From NCBI GenBank assembly GCA_021014325.1, contig CM037460.1, positions 18,064,044 through 18,128,043 on the forward strand: a DNA stretch of 64,000 bases, read 5' to 3'. The DNA comes from Plazaster borealis. Taxonomy: Eukaryota; Echinodermata; Asteroidea; Forcipulatida; Labidiasteridae. The number at the start of each line of letters is the position of its first letter. Position 1 is the first letter of the stretch. The notes beneath the pieces were generated by a model. It did not search any database. It was not told the origin of the DNA and was given only the letters and a program-made list of their open reading frames with translations. Of this stretch, positions 58,401 through 61,400 are shown piece after piece. The translations under genes and the position numbers were made by a program.

Positions 58401-61400
58401 TAGAGCTGCTAAGCACAACAATTTGCTTAGCATGAAATTTCTTCCTTGATAAAAACAAGATTACCAACCAAATTTCCATGTGTTGCATATTGCTCGTTAC
58501 TGGTATTCAGCTGTTGCTTGCTTATCCTGAAAATCACATGGAAATTTGGTTGGTAATCCTGTTTTTATCAAGGAAGAAATTTCATGCTAAGCAAATTGTT
58601 GTGCTTAGCAGCTCTATGAAATTGGGCCCTGGTGTCGCAGGGCATGCTGAATGCTTCTAGACCCTAGGAGAAGGAAAACAATTCCATAGGTGAAAAATAC
58701 CACAGTTTTGGATTAGGACCTAAATGACCTAAATGACACAATGCATTACAACTAATGTTAGTCATTCCTGATGTAAGATTGGCATATATCGGAAGTAGTG
58801 TACACGAATTACAGCTACAAATCAGTATCACAGTACAAATGAAAAGCATACATTTAAAGTACATGTACAACACAAGACATTCCACCATGGTAGACAGGCC
58901 GTGCCCGAACTGGCGGCTATGACTGCGGTGATTGCGACTAATGGCAGCCTATGCTTCATCGCATGTTATGTTAACATTAAAGGGTCTGTATAAGTTTGGT
59001 AATGACTCTGAAAATGATCTCGGTAAGAAGTACAGCAGCTTTGGATAGTATAATGCATTTTGAGAAACTTTTAATTTCAAAGTAAGTAGGATTTGAAACT
59101 TTGCATGGTGGAAATACGATATGGAAAGGTTTGCGGAAACACCATGTAATGACTATCTCTAAATGAGTCGGGGTGGTTCTGAAAAGAACCGTTGGTTTCA
59201 ACTCGACGTTTCGATCAGTATGCTCTGATCGTCTTCTGGAGAAAGTACTGCAGTTATGGAAAAAGATATCCCTTTTCATCCCCAAAAATTTGAATATGAG
59301 AACTGACAGTAATGTTTCTCAGATTGTGTATTCCAACTGCAGATTATTCTTCCTGCGTGGACATATTATCTTCAGATTTTTTGGCAATATCTCAAAAACG
59401 TTACCACCTTTTGAAATCAAATTTTCACAGGTTAGTTTTATGGTAAATATCTACAACTATATAGGATTGAAACAAACAGAGGGTTCCAATTACCAAACGT
59501 ATACAATCCCTTAAAGTGACCCAGCCATAGCCGCGATTCAGACATGTAACAGAGTCCAGGGTTCTCCCCAGGTTTTTTCAAAAATGTGGGGCATTCTGGA
59601 CCCAAATTATTGAAGTTTGGCCGAAGCATGCTGAATTGCAACAAGGTCTTTAGAATATTTTTTACTTGGTGTTTATCTTGGTCTTAAAAGCCCTACTGTG
59701 CAATCTGGAGCATTCTGTCCGGTTTTCTCTCGGTGTTTTGGGGTGTTTTTTTGCCTATTGGCTGAAACTTGTAAGGAGGAATATTTCGTCAGTCAAAATG
59801 TCAAATTCAAGCCTGTTTGGATTGATTATCATTTAAAGTCAGGAATGAACCAAGACGTCTCCGTACAAAAATGTACTGACCCAGTTTTCTCAGAATTATG
59901 TCATCGGATGTTTTGGATGTTGACAAATTTTGCCCCGGAAGGGTATCGAAAGCAATGGCAATTTACACAATTTTAACATGAGGTTAAAGACTTAGAGATT
60001 TTTTCCCCACTCACATGAGGACTCTATCTATTGGAAAATGAGTAGCCTACACCACAAAATTGAATTTGACATTTCTCTTGCTCTTTAAATAATTTTAAGG
60101 GGAGAAGGGGGAACAAGAAAGGAAAACCAAAGAAGGAAGCACCATGATGAATGTCTATATGATGACACTTGAAAAGATATGGTTCACATGTACAAACATT
60201 TACAATGTTACATCCAAATACTCTTGTACTCCCCGGTGCCCAGAGGTGAACTCAATCATCCACTATATTCCAACTGAAATGATTGGTATACCCGGCCCAG
60301 TGATTAGGCATTGACATTCCTCAATCCTCTGCAATCAAACAACTTCATGAAGAGGATTCTGGAGGATTTGGGAGGGTTAGGAATTTTTTTTAAACATCAA
60401 GAACATAAACTGACACTGGAAACAGTTCTACCACAACTATTTTGACCTGTTGCATGGCGGGGCAGCGCACTTACACACGCCTATCCTGGTCCCCCCCCCC
60501 CCCCATTTTGGGAGTCAACGTGTACACAAAGAAATTGAACCCCCAAAGTGGTGGAAACGATGGGTGTGTGCATTTTGCACAGCTGTGTTCCACATCCACA
60601 TGGAGTCAATAACACACTTTGGTCCATTCTACATGTACATCCATAAGCTAACCATTACTAATGCAAAAGAGGGTCACATTTCCACACAGACATGTGTCTT
60701 TCTGATTCTAGAAAGAAAGAAAAAATTAATGAAAATATGACGAGAAAAGGAGCACCATGCCACTAGAAAATGAATGAATGTAACGTGCTACCGGTAAACA
60801 TTCATTTGGTTCTGTCATTGGGATGCATGTATGCATATGTGTGGAGGGCGGCGCACTGGCTTCATTACCAAGGAACAGTAGCGTGTCGTGGCCGAGCGGT
60901 CAAGCACACCGGACTCAAGCTCTGGTGTTCTGAACAGCAGAGTGTGGGTAAGAGTCCCGGTCTTGACACTTGTGTCCACATGTAGGTCCCGTGTATTGTG
61001 TTATGCACGTGAAAGAACCCAGTACACTTATCGCTAAGAGAAGGGGTTGGCCCCGGTGTTTCTGGCATGGTTGGCAATTTCATGCGCACAACCAACCCTG
61101 CCCGTGTGACCCGTGAGAAGGGTTGTTGGTTAAGTATCCATCAAGACAAGACAAGACAAGATAAACACGTATCCATCCCACGTGATCCCTTGCTACGGTT
61201 GGCGGAGCTTAGCGAACCGCAAGCTCAAAATCAAACAAGCTTGTAGATGTATGGCTTATTTCACAGTCATTTCCTCTACCGAATGTCAGATAACCACAGA
61301 AACAAAAAAATGTAAATCAAACCAAGATACACTGTTTATACGTTCACTGACTGGAGGCCAATGCAGGTGAGCCATGCATACAAGTACTCACAGAGGAGTG

